A stretch of 64,000 nt of DNA from Bacillota bacterium (GTDB lineage Bacteria > Bacillota > Clostridia > Christensenellales > Aristaeellaceae). Each line of letters opens with the position of its first letter. Position 1 is the stretch's first letter. Both the position numbers and the translations under genes were made by a program. Shown here piece after piece: positions 51,425 to 60,726 of the stretch. The notes below the pieces were generated by a model. It ran no database searches, was not told where the DNA came from, and saw only the letters and a list, made by a program, of their open reading frames with translations. The stretch spans positions 1 to 64,000 of the forward strand of contig JAEWSC010000086.1 of the NCBI GenBank assembly GCA_023398575.1, written 5' to 3'.

Positions 51425-52117
51425 ATGGCAAAGCGGATCTTGCTGGTGGATGATGAACCCCTTATCCTCAAGGGGCTGCGCTACACCTTGGAGCAGGAGG
51501 GCTACGAAACAGATTCAGCCGCTGATGGTGAAGAGGCAATTGCCAAGTTCTTTGCAGGCGACTTTGACCTGGTCTTGCTGGATGTAATGTTGCCCAAGCT
51601 GGATGGTATATCTGTCTGCCAGCGCATCAGGGAGTATTCCAGTGTTCCCATCATTATGCTGACTGCCAAGGGTGAGGATATGGATAAAATCCTTGGCCTG
51701 GAGTATGGCGCCGATGATTACATGACAAAACCCTTCAACATCCTGGAGGTCAAGGCCAGAATCAAGACAATTCTGCGCCGAGCCAACCATACAACCGGCA
51801 CGGAAGAAAAAAAGGTTGTTCGTGTTCGGGATATGGAGGTCAATATTGTCAACCGAACGGTTACCTTGGGTGGTAAGGAAGTTAAACTGACTGCCAAGGA
51901 GTTTGACCTTTTGCAGCTATTTATCAATAACAGGGGAAAGGTTTTCAGCCGCGAAGCCATGCTGGAAACAGTATGGAAATATGATTATACAGGTGACGCA
52001 CGCACGGTGGATGTGCATATCCGGCGCCTTAGGGAGAAAATAGAGCGTAACACGGCACAGCCTGAGTTTATTTTCACCAAATGGGGAGTTGGCTATTATT
52101 TCACCGACAAGGATTAA
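51425..52117 (+). CDS. OmpR-family response regulator
   Basis: A 230-residue regulator. The receiver domain carries VDDEP, the phospho-acceptor Asp53 in LVLLDVMLP, Thr80 and Lys102 in DDYMTKPF. The winged helix DNA-binding domain (VTLGGKEVKLTAKEFDLLQL, HIRRLREKIE, WGVGYYF) is the OmpR/PhoB type. It overlaps the kinase gene and starts the operon. Targets probably include its own operon and the downstream lipoproteins. Confidence 0.96.
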   Translation: MAKRILLVDDEPLILKGLRYTLEQEGYETDSAADGEEAIAKFFAGDFDLVLLDVMLPKLDGISVCQRIREYSSVPIIMLTAKGEDMDKILGLEYGADDYMTKPFNILEVKARIKTILRRANHTTGTEEKKVVRVRDMEVNIVNRTVTLGGKEVKLTAKEFDLLQLFINNRGKVFSREAMLETVWKYDYTGDARTVDVHIRRLREKIERNTAQPEFIFTKWGVGYYFTDKD

Positions 52118-53579
52118 CCCATTTACCAGCATTCGCTGGAGAATATTGCTCGCCTTCCTACTGATCGTCGGGAGTTCCTTCTACGTGATGGCAACCTCGC
52201 TGACCAGTCTGGTTGGCGATTATCTTTTTGAGCAAAGGATCCGATCTGACCGTATCAGTGTGGAAAAGCTTGCCGGCCAATTAGAACCGCTGTATGATAA
52301 AGCACAGGCGCTGGCGCTAACCGAGCGGCTAAGGGAAGCCGGGGGTGAATTGGGCGGGCGGCTATTGTTGCTGGACAGAAACGGAAAGGTGCAGTTTGAT
52401 AGCTATTCGGAACTGAATGGTTCAAGACTGCAATACCCTGAAGTTTTAGGCATCTTATTGCAGGGCAAGACGGTGGATTATGGGTTGCATCAGCTGAGCG
52501 GAACGGGAGATGGCTATGACAGCGGCGTGTTGTCCTTTCTTCGTCCGCTTAATACAAGCGCAGAATGGGTCGGTTATTGCACCGCAGCCCTGAATATCTC
52601 TGGTGAGGTAGTTGGGGTTTTGCTTTTTTCATCGCCGGTACAGAGCATGATGCAAGGCTTGTATGAATTACAAAATCAGATGATTCTATATTTTTTGATT
52701 GTGGCCTTTGTCGTTCTGGTAATCGCTCTGATTTTCTCTCGGGTGATCACAAAACCCATCGCAATCTTAACCCGAGGTATACAGCGCATGGGCCGTGGAG
52801 ATTTTTCTGCCAGGGTAGCCGTAAAGGGCTCTGGTGAGCTAAAGCGGTTGGCAGAAACGTTTAACACCATGTCTGAAAAGCTCGAGGCGCTGGATAAAAG
52901 TCGTAACCAATTTGTCTCCAATGCCAGCCATGAATTGAAGACGCCCCTGGCCACCATGAAGATCTTGCTGGAAAGCCTTATTTATCAGCCGGAAATGGAT
53001 GCGGAGCTCCGCACCGAATTCATGACCGACATTAACAAGGAGATTGACAGGCTCAGCTTGATTATCAGCGATCTTTTAACCCTTGTACAGATGGATTCCA
53101 AGAATATGAAGCTAAATCGCCAGAACCTGCGCATGTCAGACCTTGTGCGCGATACGGTGCACCGGTTAACACCCATGGCGCAAAAGCGGCAGCAGACCAT
53201 TCAAATGGATATTCAGGATGAAAGTGAGATGTATGCTGACAGTCCCAAGCTGCAGCAGGTAATATATAACCTAACTGAGAACGCTGTCAAATACACACAG
53301 CCCGGTGGTATGATTTCTGTTCGCTTGTATAAATCGGGGAAAGAAGTCATTGTGACAGTCAGTGATAACGGACCGGGCATTCCAAAGGAAGACCTTTCAC
53401 ACATCTTTGACAGATTCTACCGTGTAGATAAAGCTAGATCCAGAGAAACAGGGGGGACCGGCCTTGGTCTCTCCATCGTGCGTCAGATTGTGCTATTGCA
53501 CGGTGGCACTGTATCTGTAAAGAGTGAGGAAGGGCAGGGCGCGACCTTCATCGTGGAGCTTCCTGCCCACAGTGGCTGA
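52089..53579 (+). CDS. Membrane sensor histidine kinase
   Basis: About 496 residues: one helix near residues 18-37, an extracellular sensor part to about 195, a second helix (MILYFLIVAFVVLVIALIF), HAMP (ITKPIAILTRGIQRMGRG), HisKA with phospho-His281 in SNASHELKTPL, and HATPase (NLTENAVKYT, VSDNGPGIP, GGTGLGLSIV). It shares the pattern of PhoR/WalK-type kinases, with no PAS domain seen. The start is unclear: TTG 52089 overlaps the regulator by 29 bases and the GGGGAG site touches it directly, so coupling or another start is possible. Confidence 0.93.
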   Translation: MAIISPTRINPFTSIRWRILLAFLLIVGSSFYVMATSLTSLVGDYLFEQRIRSDRISVEKLAGQLEPLYDKAQALALTERLREAGGELGGRLLLLDRNGKVQFDSYSELNGSRLQYPEVLGILLQGKTVDYGLHQLSGTGDGYDSGVLSFLRPLNTSAEWVGYCTAALNISGEVVGVLLFSSPVQSMMQGLYELQNQMILYFLIVAFVVLVIALIFSRVITKPIAILTRGIQRMGRGDFSARVAVKGSGELKRLAETFNTMSEKLEALDKSRNQFVSNASHELKTPLATMKILLESLIYQPEMDAELRTEFMTDINKEIDRLSLIISDLLTLVQMDSKNMKLNRQNLRMSDLVRDTVHRLTPMAQKRQQTIQMDIQDESEMYADSPKLQQVIYNLTENAVKYTQPGGMISVRLYKSGKEVIVTVSDNGPGIPKEDLSHIFDRFYRVDKARSRETGGTGLGLSIVRQIVLLHGGTVSVKSEEGQGATFIVELPAHSG

Positions 53580-53597
53580 GACCCGGAAAGGAGCGCC

Positions 53598-54617
53598 ATG
53601 AAAAAACTGTGTCTTGCGGCTTTACTGCTTGGGTGCTTGCTTCTAGCCCATGGTTGTGCGGCGCTTTTGCCCGACCCCATGCAAAAGTTAGAGGCGACCA
53701 TGGTTCCAGGTGTAACGGCCAAGCTGCACAGTCCCCTGGCCAGTGAAAGCAACAGGGATACGCAAACAGTGACACTGTATTTCCGCTACGGTAAGGAGCC
53801 AATGCTGGCAGCGGAAGCGCGGATTCTTTCCATTTCACAGGACATGGCAGCGGAAAAAGCGCTTGTGCAGGCTATTTTGAATGGACCAAGCTCAAGCTCG
53901 GCAGAGTTAACTCGCTTATTCCCTGATCAGGTGCAGGTTGTCAACACTGTTTCGCAGGGTAATGTGTTATATGTTACTCTTAACGAGGCAGTTTTGCGTC
54001 CCTATTCTGATGAGCCTGGCGATTGGGCTTCCAGTGAGGAGTGGCGCCGTGAGGTAAGGCTTCGCCGCAGGCTGGCCATGACCGGCCTCACAGCATCCAT
54101 CATTGAAAACTTCCCATATCAAAGCGTGCAGGTATTGGTGCAGCAGCGCAGTGACATATCTGCCAGCCTGCGCCTTGAAAACGCCTATTTTCAAGACGAT
54201 ACTCTTCCCAAAGGTCTTGCGAACCCGTTTATGCGGGATGAATCGTGGCTTTTAACACAGGAAAATACTGTCCGCACCATCATTTCCGCTTGGCAGCAGA
54301 AAGATTGGAACCGACTTTATCAGTATCTTTCACCTGTTAATCCAATCAATGGGCAGACAAAACCCAGCCAAGAAGCGGCTTATGCAAGTTGGGATGATGC
54401 AGCGGCTGTAGTTGCTTTTGACACGACTGGCGGCAGTGTTTCTCCAGATGGCGGCAGGTCAATGGTCAGCGTTTCGTTGAATCTGGTTCTGGGGGATGAA
54501 CAGGAGATATCCATATCCGCATTTCCTGTAATGCTGTATCGGGATAAAGGAATATGGAAAATGACATATGAACAGCTGATGACACTGATGAACGCTGTGC
54601 TTGGGGAGGTGGGCTAA
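53598..54617 (+). CDS. GerMN-domain lipoprotein
   Basis: A 339-residue probable lipoprotein: the lipobox LLAHGC puts the lipidated Cys at residue 20. Residues about 85-185 form a GerMN (spore germination) domain (EKALVQAILNGPSS ... VLYVTLNEAV ... SIIENFPYQSVQVLVQ). The C-terminal 110 residues (IISAWQQKDWNRLYQYL ... FPVMLYRDKGIWKM) look like an NTF2-like fold. It follows the kinase by 18 bases with AAAGGAG before the ATG. The layout kinase-GerMN lipoprotein resembles mtrB-lpqB of Actinobacteria. Confidence 0.82.
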   Translation: MKKLCLAALLLGCLLLAHGCAALLPDPMQKLEATMVPGVTAKLHSPLASESNRDTQTVTLYFRYGKEPMLAAEARILSISQDMAAEKALVQAILNGPSSSSAELTRLFPDQVQVVNTVSQGNVLYVTLNEAVLRPYSDEPGDWASSEEWRREVRLRRRLAMTGLTASIIENFPYQSVQVLVQQRSDISASLRLENAYFQDDTLPKGLANPFMRDESWLLTQENTVRTIISAWQQKDWNRLYQYLSPVNPINGQTKPSQEAAYASWDDAAAVVAFDTTGGSVSPDGGRSMVSVSLNLVLGDEQEISISAFPVMLYRDKGIWKMTYEQLMTLMNAVLGEVG

Positions 54618-54619
54618 GG

Positions 54620-56182
54620 GTGATAGGAATAAAGCGGGTGCTATGTTTACTGACAGCGGCCATCTGCCTTGTGTTAACCGGCTGCCAGCCATCTGTACCC
54701 GTGATTGCAGGTGAAGGCACAGAAACTATCGTTGCAACCCTCCCGCCGCCGGACCTTACTTACGAACCGCCTATTGGCGATGCGAGTCTGGAGTACGAAA
54801 CAACGGCAACGCTTTTCCTGCCAAGGGCTGACGGCGTTCGCTTAATCGCCCAGCAGGTTCAGGTGATCTTACCCATTGGCCGGCATGGTGCAGAAACTGT
54901 TTTGAGAGAGCTGCTAGATCATCCAGGTAATGCATTGGTGCAGCCGTTATCAAAGACAGTCAAGCTTCAGTTGGCTGGATCGAATCCCTTGGAGATATCT
55001 GGTGACGTGGCGACAGTCAATCTATCCACATCAGCAAACCAGTTGGAACCGCGGGAATTGTACACAGTATGCCAGGCCATTGCAAACACGCTTACCGAAT
55101 TCAGCGACATTCGGTATGTCAATGTATTGGTTTCTGGGGTACAGGCAGGGCTAGATATATCGGCAACCTTGCCGATGGGAACGCTGCAAAGGCGGACAGG
55201 CGAGGACTTGAATGCGTTATGGGAACTTGCGGATTCCCAGCGTGTACCGCTTTCAGAGGATACTTCCACCCGCAGGCTTTCTACCATGGTGACACTGTAT
55301 TTTCCTGCAAAGCTGGGTACGGGGATTCTGCCTGAGGTACGCAATATATCCTTTGATGGCCAGACCCCAGCGCAATTGATTAAGGGCGTATTTCAGGAGC
55401 TTAACCGCGGGGCAGAGTACCTTGGTAACTTGCCGGCAATGCCGGATCTGAACAAGCTGCTTATTGATGTTCCGGTCATATCGGAGACATCCGGCGGCGG
55501 CCGAAAGTTATCTCTGCGATTTTCAGCAGACCTGAATGAAGCACTCAATGACAATGGACTTACCCGCTCCATCTGTATGGCATCCCTTACATATACCCTA
55601 ACCACCTTCTTGCCGAACGTGACAGCGGTTGAGGTTTATATCGGCGATCAATTGATCGATACGATTACGCCCAGCAGCATATATCTGCCGGAAGAACCCA
55701 TTGTTTTTGCCCGCGGTCTGCAGCAGCGCAGTGATTACGGTGCGTTTCTGTTAAGCTATTGCCGACTGTACTTTGCAGCGGGGGATGGAAAGCTGACGGC
55801 GGTGAACCGACCTGTGCCCTATTACCAGACCAAGAACCCAAGATATTTGCTTTTGCAATTAAATGATGGACCCAGAGCGTATGACAGTGTAAACGGTTTG
55901 GGGGCTGTTTTCCCGGCGGGACTTAAGGATGCTGATTTGCTGGGCATTGGCTTTGTTGACCAAACAATGCTGGTGCATTTGTCGGACGTTATCAAATCTG
56001 CCTCCTCTTCTTTAAGTGGCGTTCAGGAGCGTCAGATGATCTACTCCATTGTGAATACGCTATGTGAGAATCCTGTGGTATCCAAGGTGAGATTTTATGT
56101 GGCAGGCGGGCAGCCGGAAACGCTGGTTGGAGAAATCTACTTACCAGGCGAGTTTTTTCCGGCACCCGGGCTAGTTGATTGA
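54620..56182 (+). CDS. Second GerMN-domain lipoprotein with three repeats
   Basis: A 520-residue lipoprotein: lipobox CLVLTGCQPS with Cys22. Three GerMN-like domains can be traced (about residues 92-175, 250-350 and 400-505), each with a conserved strand such as GDVATVNLSTSA, KLSLRFSADL and TMLVHLSDV and a [FIV]V-x-V-x-[IV]-x-[VI]-x-G ending. The start is GTG with GGGGAGG upstream, three bases past the previous stop. The role is unknown: binding a wall ligand or the kinase's sensor domain is a plausible guess. Confidence 0.78.
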   Translation: MIGIKRVLCLLTAAICLVLTGCQPSVPVIAGEGTETIVATLPPPDLTYEPPIGDASLEYETTATLFLPRADGVRLIAQQVQVILPIGRHGAETVLRELLDHPGNALVQPLSKTVKLQLAGSNPLEISGDVATVNLSTSANQLEPRELYTVCQAIANTLTEFSDIRYVNVLVSGVQAGLDISATLPMGTLQRRTGEDLNALWELADSQRVPLSEDTSTRRLSTMVTLYFPAKLGTGILPEVRNISFDGQTPAQLIKGVFQELNRGAEYLGNLPAMPDLNKLLIDVPVISETSGGGRKLSLRFSADLNEALNDNGLTRSICMASLTYTLTTFLPNVTAVEVYIGDQLIDTITPSSIYLPEEPIVFARGLQQRSDYGAFLLSYCRLYFAAGDGKLTAVNRPVPYYQTKNPRYLLLQLNDGPRAYDSVNGLGAVFPAGLKDADLLGIGFVDQTMLVHLSDVIKSASSSLSGVQERQMIYSIVNTLCENPVVSKVRFYVAGGQPETLVGEIYLPGEFFPAPGLVD

Positions 56183-56201
56183 TAATTTTCAGGAGTTGTT
56201 T

Positions 56202-57158
56202 ATGGATTTGCCTGGTGTATTGGTTGAAGCCCTATCTCAGCTGCCGGCCGGAATTCGTCAGGCAGAACTGCAAAAGGAAGCCCAAAATCTGAGTCTTACT
56301 TATCGCAGCCAAGAAGGGCTGGGCAGCCGCTTGGTGACACGTGATATGCAGGCGACCGCCTATGCCGCAGCCAGAATGCCGGCCACGTACGGCGCCGTTG
56401 CAAAAGCGTTGGGTTATGCGCTTGCTGAATTACCTTCGCTTCCACATACGTTGCTGGATGTCGGTGCGGGCACCGGGGCTGCCGCATGGGCGGCAGCCGG
56501 ATTGTTGCAATTGGATGAGGTGACCTGCTTGGAAAGGGAGGCGGCCATGCGCCGGCTTGGGCAGGACTTGATGCAATCTGGGCCACCGGTTTTGAAAAGC
56601 GCCCGATGGTTGGAGCGAGACTTGGTGGCAGATGACATCCATGAGCAGGCCGGACTTGTCATTGCTGCTTATGTACTTAATGAGATGACAGCGTCTGGGC
56701 GTGCTGTCACAGTGAAAAAGCTTTGGCAGGCTGCCGGTCAACTGCTGCTGCTGGTGGAACCCGGTACCCCGGCTGGATATAAACACCTGATAGATGCGCG
56801 GGAGCAACTTTTCGCATTAGGGGCCTTTGTGTCCGCACCTTGCCCACATGAACGGCCCTGTCCTCTGGACGGCGCAGATTGGTGCCACTTTACCTGCCGG
56901 ATATCCAGGACGCGGTTGCACAAGCAGCTAAAGGGCGGAGAAGCAGCTTACGAAGACGAGAAGTTTTCCTATATGGCTTTTGTGCGAGAGCCATGTGCAC
57001 CTGCGCACGATAGGATCCTTCGTCATCCGCTGGTGCGTAAAGGTCATGTGATGCTCAGTTTATGCACAAGGGACGGCCTGCAAAAGCGTATGGTGACGAA
57101 AAAGGATGGGGAAGTGTATCGATTTGCCAGGGATGCATCTGCTGGGGATGCAATTTAG
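56202..57158 (+). CDS. Rsm22-like SAM methyltransferase
   Basis: A 318-residue protein with a Rossmann SAM-binding core (LLDVGAGTGAAAWAAAG, DEVTCLEREAAM) and the Rsm22 signature with cysteines, CPHERPCPLDGADWCHF, followed by EDEKFSYMAF. Rsm22/METTL17 proteins act in ribosome biogenesis and some bind an Fe-S cluster through such cysteines. The start with CAGGAG seven bases upstream is ATG 56202, 20 bases after the second lipoprotein; a TTG start would overlap that gene. The same operon holds a sensor kinase, which is unusual company. Confidence 0.85.
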   Translation: MDLPGVLVEALSQLPAGIRQAELQKEAQNLSLTYRSQEGLGSRLVTRDMQATAYAAARMPATYGAVAKALGYALAELPSLPHTLLDVGAGTGAAAWAAAGLLQLDEVTCLEREAAMRRLGQDLMQSGPPVLKSARWLERDLVADDIHEQAGLVIAAYVLNEMTASGRAVTVKKLWQAAGQLLLLVEPGTPAGYKHLIDAREQLFALGAFVSAPCPHERPCPLDGADWCHFTCRISRTRLHKQLKGGEAAYEDEKFSYMAFVREPCAPAHDRILRHPLVRKGHVMLSLCTRDGLQKRMVTKKDGEVYRFARDASAGDAI

Positions 57159-57249
57159 CAAGTTTATCGGGGCAGATTCATCTTTTTGCGCAATTAAGCG
57201 AAAAAAATGACCTTCTGTTCCGGTATTTTTGGTTTTGGGGCGTTATTGA

Positions 57250-57278
57250 TTGAGGCATCCTATTCCACATGGTAAGAT
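57250..57278 (+). promoter_or_regulatory. Promoter of the P-type ATPase gene
   Basis: TTGAGG (57250-57255), 17-base spacer, TAAGAT (57273-57278), 42 bases before the ATG. Confidence 0.5.
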
Positions 57279-57320
57279 AAACTGCTGCTAACATTGGAAA
57301 TAGCGAAAGGAGATGCCGGA

Positions 57321-59954
57321 ATGGAATGGCATGGTAAGAAAATAGAGGCTGTCTTTCAGGAACTGAACATCCGGCCTGAGACCGGCCTTACAGGGGACGA
57401 TGCCTCCCGCAGACTTGCGCAGCATGGTCCCAATGAGTTGCGTGCACAAAAGGGCCGTACCGTTCTTCAAATGTTTCTCAGCCAGTTCGCAGATTTTATG
57501 GTCTTGATTCTGCTGGCCGCCGCAATCATATCGGTCGTGGCAGAGCATTCGTGGACCGACAGCATAATCATTCTGCTGGTGGTTGTAATCAACGCAGTTC
57601 TGGGTGTTGTTCAAGAAAATAGAGCGGAGAAATCGCTGGCAGCCATCAAAAAAATGGCCTCCCCTCACGCCAAGGTCCGCAGAGATGGACAAATGCATGT
57701 GCTGGCTGCCGGCGAATTGGTTCCAGGGGATGTTGTGGTTTTGGAAACCGGTGATTTTGTGCCGGCAGATATTCGGCTCTACAGTTGTGTGAACCTTAAA
57801 ACCCAGGAGAGTGCCCTGACAGGCGAAAGTGTTCCGGTGGAGAAGCAGGAGGGCGAGGTTGAAGAAACGGCCTCCTTGGGAGACCGGAGAAATATGGCGT
57901 TTTCCGGCAGTCTGGTTACCTATGGCAGAGGAGAAGGCGTGGTTGTTGAAACGGGCATGCACACCCAATTGGGGCGCATTGCCGGTATGCTGGATAAAGA
58001 AGAAGGCGTTAAGACGCCCTTGCAGCGCCGCCTTGCCGATATGAGCAAGAAATTGGCGTTTGCTGCTATTGGCGTCTGCGCCATTGTTTTTTTAATCGGC
58101 GTTTTATATGGCAAGGATGCAGGCGAGATGTTTTTGACAGCGATTAGCCTGGCGGTAGCGGCCATACCGGAGGGAATGCTGGCCATCGTTACAATTGTTC
58201 TAGCCATCGGTGTGCAGAAGATGATCTCACAGCATGCCATTATTCGCCGGCTGCCGGCAGTGGAAACCTTGGGCAGCGCAACGGTGGTTTGTTCCGATAA
58301 AACAGGTACACTCACCATGAACCGTATGACAGTGGTTGCAGCCAGCGCGCCTTTTGAGGCAGGCGACGCCCAGGTGTTCCGGCGTCAAAGCGCGGCGGTT
58401 CTTTTGGGTACGGCTATGGTGCTTTGCAACGATGGGCAGGAAGGTAAAATTGATGGCAAAGAAACCTTCCTAGGTGACCCCACCGAGACTGCGCTGCTGG
58501 ATTTCGCCAAAACGATGGGATACGAAAAGAAGCGGCTGGAAGGTAAAATGCCTCGCGTAGACGAGGTACCCTTTGACTCTGACCGTAAGCGGATGGCAAC
58601 CGTCCACAAGGAAAATGAAACCTATCGTATTTTCGCCAAAGGCGGTTTGGATGAGATTCTAGACATCTGCACCCATATACAGGATGGGGGTGTACGTCCT
58701 ATCACCAATGAAGATTTGGAGAGGATTCAGAAGACAGCTCAGGAAATGTCTGAAGCCGCACTGCGCGTACTGGCCTTTGCAATGGGTGAAGTGCCGTCAC
58801 TCTCCAATGGCGACAAACAAGATGACTATGAGAAGAATCTTATCTTTCTTGGCATGTCTGGCATGATTGATCCGCCCCGCCCCTCCGCTCGCGATGCTGT
58901 AACCATGTGCCGCCAGGCGGGCATTAAGCCGGTCATGATCACTGGTGACCATAAGTCTACGGCTTCGGCTATCGCTAAAGACCTTGGCATATTGGGCAGG
59001 GGTGACCGTGTCATTACCGGGCTTGAACTGGCCAGAATGGACGATGACCGGCTGCGTGAGGAAGTACGGAACATTGCGGTGTATGCCCGTGTATCGCCGG
59101 AGCATAAGCTTCGTATTGTAAAGGCATGGCAGTCTTGGGGTGATGTGGTGGCCATGACGGGTGACGGTGTAAATGACGCACCCGCACTCAAGCGCGCGGA
59201 TATCGGCGTGGCGATGGGCATTACCGGCACAGAGGTGAGCAAGGAAGCCAGCGCCATGATTCTGACAGACGATAACTTCGCCACTATTGTCACCGCTGTC
59301 TCTCAGGGACGAACCATTTACAATAACATACTCAAGGCTATTCAGTTCCTGCTCTCCTGTAATCTTGGGGAAATACTGACGATATTTGTGGCCACACTTT
59401 TAAACTGGGCATCACCTCTTTTGCCAATTCATATTTTGTGGGTAAACCTGGTGACTGATACTTTCCCGGCCTTGGCGCTTGGTATGGAGCCGGCAGAAAA
59501 GGATATCATGCAAAAGCCTCCAAGGGATCCAAAATCCGCGATTTTTGAAAAGCCGTTGCTATTCAGGCTGGGTTACCAGGGTGCGATGGTGGCCACTCTT
59601 ACGCTCCTGGCGTTCCTTATCGGACAGCGAACCAGCGTGGAGCTTGGACAAACTATGGCCTTTGCTGTTCTCTCTGGCACGCAGATATTCCATGCTTTCA
59701 ATCTGCGCAGCAATGTACACTCGCTCTTCTCCAGAGGGCCGGGTAATAAGTGGCTTTTGATTGCCGGCGGTGCGTCCCTTATCTTACAGCTGGTTGTACT
59801 GCTCACACCCTTCCTTCATGGTATTTTCCATTTGGTTACTATGACGCCTGTACAATGGCTAATCGTTGCTGGGTTATGCGTAACGCCTATACTGATTGTA
59901 GAACTGTTCAAGGCTCTTGGCTGGACTGGGGAAAAGCTTAAAAGAAAGCATTAA
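57321..59954 (+). CDS. Cation-translocating P-type ATPase (Ca2+-type)
   Basis: An 877-residue membrane pump, PMCA/SERCA-like. Motifs in order: actuator LTGES, TM4 AAIPEGMLAIVTIVLAIG, phosphorylation Asp326 in CSDKTGTLT, nucleotide-binding KGGLDEIL, hinge TGDGVNDAPALKRADIGVAMG and TM6 NLVTDTFPALALGMEP. PEGM in TM4 and the TM6 NxxTD fit calcium, though manganese or another cation cannot be excluded. GAAAGGAG precedes the ATG at 57321. The tail is short and basic. Confidence 0.92.
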   Translation: MEWHGKKIEAVFQELNIRPETGLTGDDASRRLAQHGPNELRAQKGRTVLQMFLSQFADFMVLILLAAAIISVVAEHSWTDSIIILLVVVINAVLGVVQENRAEKSLAAIKKMASPHAKVRRDGQMHVLAAGELVPGDVVVLETGDFVPADIRLYSCVNLKTQESALTGESVPVEKQEGEVEETASLGDRRNMAFSGSLVTYGRGEGVVVETGMHTQLGRIAGMLDKEEGVKTPLQRRLADMSKKLAFAAIGVCAIVFLIGVLYGKDAGEMFLTAISLAVAAIPEGMLAIVTIVLAIGVQKMISQHAIIRRLPAVETLGSATVVCSDKTGTLTMNRMTVVAASAPFEAGDAQVFRRQSAAVLLGTAMVLCNDGQEGKIDGKETFLGDPTETALLDFAKTMGYEKKRLEGKMPRVDEVPFDSDRKRMATVHKENETYRIFAKGGLDEILDICTHIQDGGVRPITNEDLERIQKTAQEMSEAALRVLAFAMGEVPSLSNGDKQDDYEKNLIFLGMSGMIDPPRPSARDAVTMCRQAGIKPVMITGDHKSTASAIAKDLGILGRGDRVITGLELARMDDDRLREEVRNIAVYARVSPEHKLRIVKAWQSWGDVVAMTGDGVNDAPALKRADIGVAMGITGTEVSKEASAMILTDDNFATIVTAVSQGRTIYNNILKAIQFLLSCNLGEILTIFVATLLNWASPLLPIHILWVNLVTDTFPALALGMEPAEKDIMQKPPRDPKSAIFEKPLLFRLGYQGAMVATLTLLAFLIGQRTSVELGQTMAFAVLSGTQIFHAFNLRSNVHSLFSRGPGNKWLLIAGGASLILQLVVLLTPFLHGIFHLVTMTPVQWLIVAGLCVTPILIVELFKALGWTGEKLKRKH

Positions 59955-59965
59955 TTAATCGGGAT

Positions 59966-60016
59966 AAAAGAAGAATGGCTTCCTGGTTCTGACCAGTACG
60001 GCCATTCTTTTCTTTT
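59966..60016. terminator. Bidirectional terminator
   Basis: Arms AAAAGAAGAATGGC and GCCATTCTTTTCTTTT around a 21-base loop with an inner CTGGT/ACCAG stem; ends the ATPase gene and the convergent flavin-reductase-like gene. Confidence 0.85.
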
Positions 60017-60018
60017 GT

Positions 60019-60570
60019 CTAATCCCTGGAGAAGTCACCGATCTTGCCAAGATGGTTGCCAATGCTGAAATAATGCATGGGGGAATAAACAACAGGGTTG
60101 ATAAGGCGAAGATCAAGATATTCCAGCTCTTTCACTACTTTGCTTACATTAATACTCATAATTTGAGCAAAGAATGTGTCGCAATCTCCTATAGTAACAG
60201 TGTGGAGAACTTGACATTCATAGCAAAATGCGGCACCGGCAATCAGTGGTGCGTCTACCACTGTGCCCTGCTCTATTTGAATCGCGGGTATATTTTTCGG
60301 GAATGTAAGATTGGTAGCTGCATTAAACCGTTCAACGAAAGAAAGCAAATCAGGCGTAACTATGGTAGCCGATAATAACCCGCTGCGCTTGATATTTTCC
60401 TTTGTCTGTTTGATACCGGCAATGCTTATGACCAAACAGGACGGCTGCCCATGGGTGTAGCTTATCCATGATATAGGTGCAAAGTTTGCGCTTTTATCGG
60501 CGTTATAAGTCCCTAACAGAAAAAGCTGCTGTGTAAAAAAGCAGCGGCTTTGAGGATCCAGATGCTCCAT
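60019..60570 (-). CDS. Flavin-reductase-like FMN-binding protein
   Basis: A 183-residue split-barrel protein (flavin reductase-like domain): TQQLFLLGTYNADKSANFAPISWISYT near the start, PSCLVISIAGIKQTKENI, and DAPLIAGAAFCYECQVL near the middle are typical of FMN-binding members. It would bind FMN and reduce flavin or a metal-linked substrate. GGAGGG lies five bases before the ATG. Its promoter is covered by a 26-base palindrome. Confidence 0.85.
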   Translation of the reverse strand: MEHLDPQSRCFFTQQLFLLGTYNADKSANFAPISWISYTHGQPSCLVISIAGIKQTKENIKRSGLLSATIVTPDLLSFVERFNAATNLTFPKNIPAIQIEQGTVVDAPLIAGAAFCYECQVLHTVTIGDCDTFFAQIMSINVSKVVKELEYLDLRLINPVVYSPMHYFSIGNHLGKIGDFSRD

Positions 60571-60620
60571 TTTTGCCCTCCATTCTATATCTTTTCTCTG
60601 TGAAATCGGAAAACATATTT

Positions 60621-60649
60621 ATAATAGTACCATATAGAACTATTATTAA
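60621..60649 (-). promoter_or_regulatory. Promoter with overlapping operator, flavin-reductase-like gene
   Basis: On the minus strand TTAATA (60649-60644), 17-base spacer, TATTAT (60626-60621). The perfect palindrome ATAATAGT-N10-ACTATTAT (60621-60646) covers the whole promoter, so a dimeric repressor could block it. Confidence 0.6.
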
Positions 60650-60680
60650 GATATACACCCAGGTAACTTAGTAATCAACA

Positions 60681-60709
60681 AAAAAAACCGCCGACAGATA
60701 TCGGCGGTT
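60681..60709 (-). terminator. Terminator after rplM-rpsI
   Basis: On the minus strand: stem AACCGCCGA / TCGGCGGTT, six-base loop, then TTTTT. Confidence 0.88.
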
Positions 60710-60726
60710 GAAAAGCAATATGTGAT

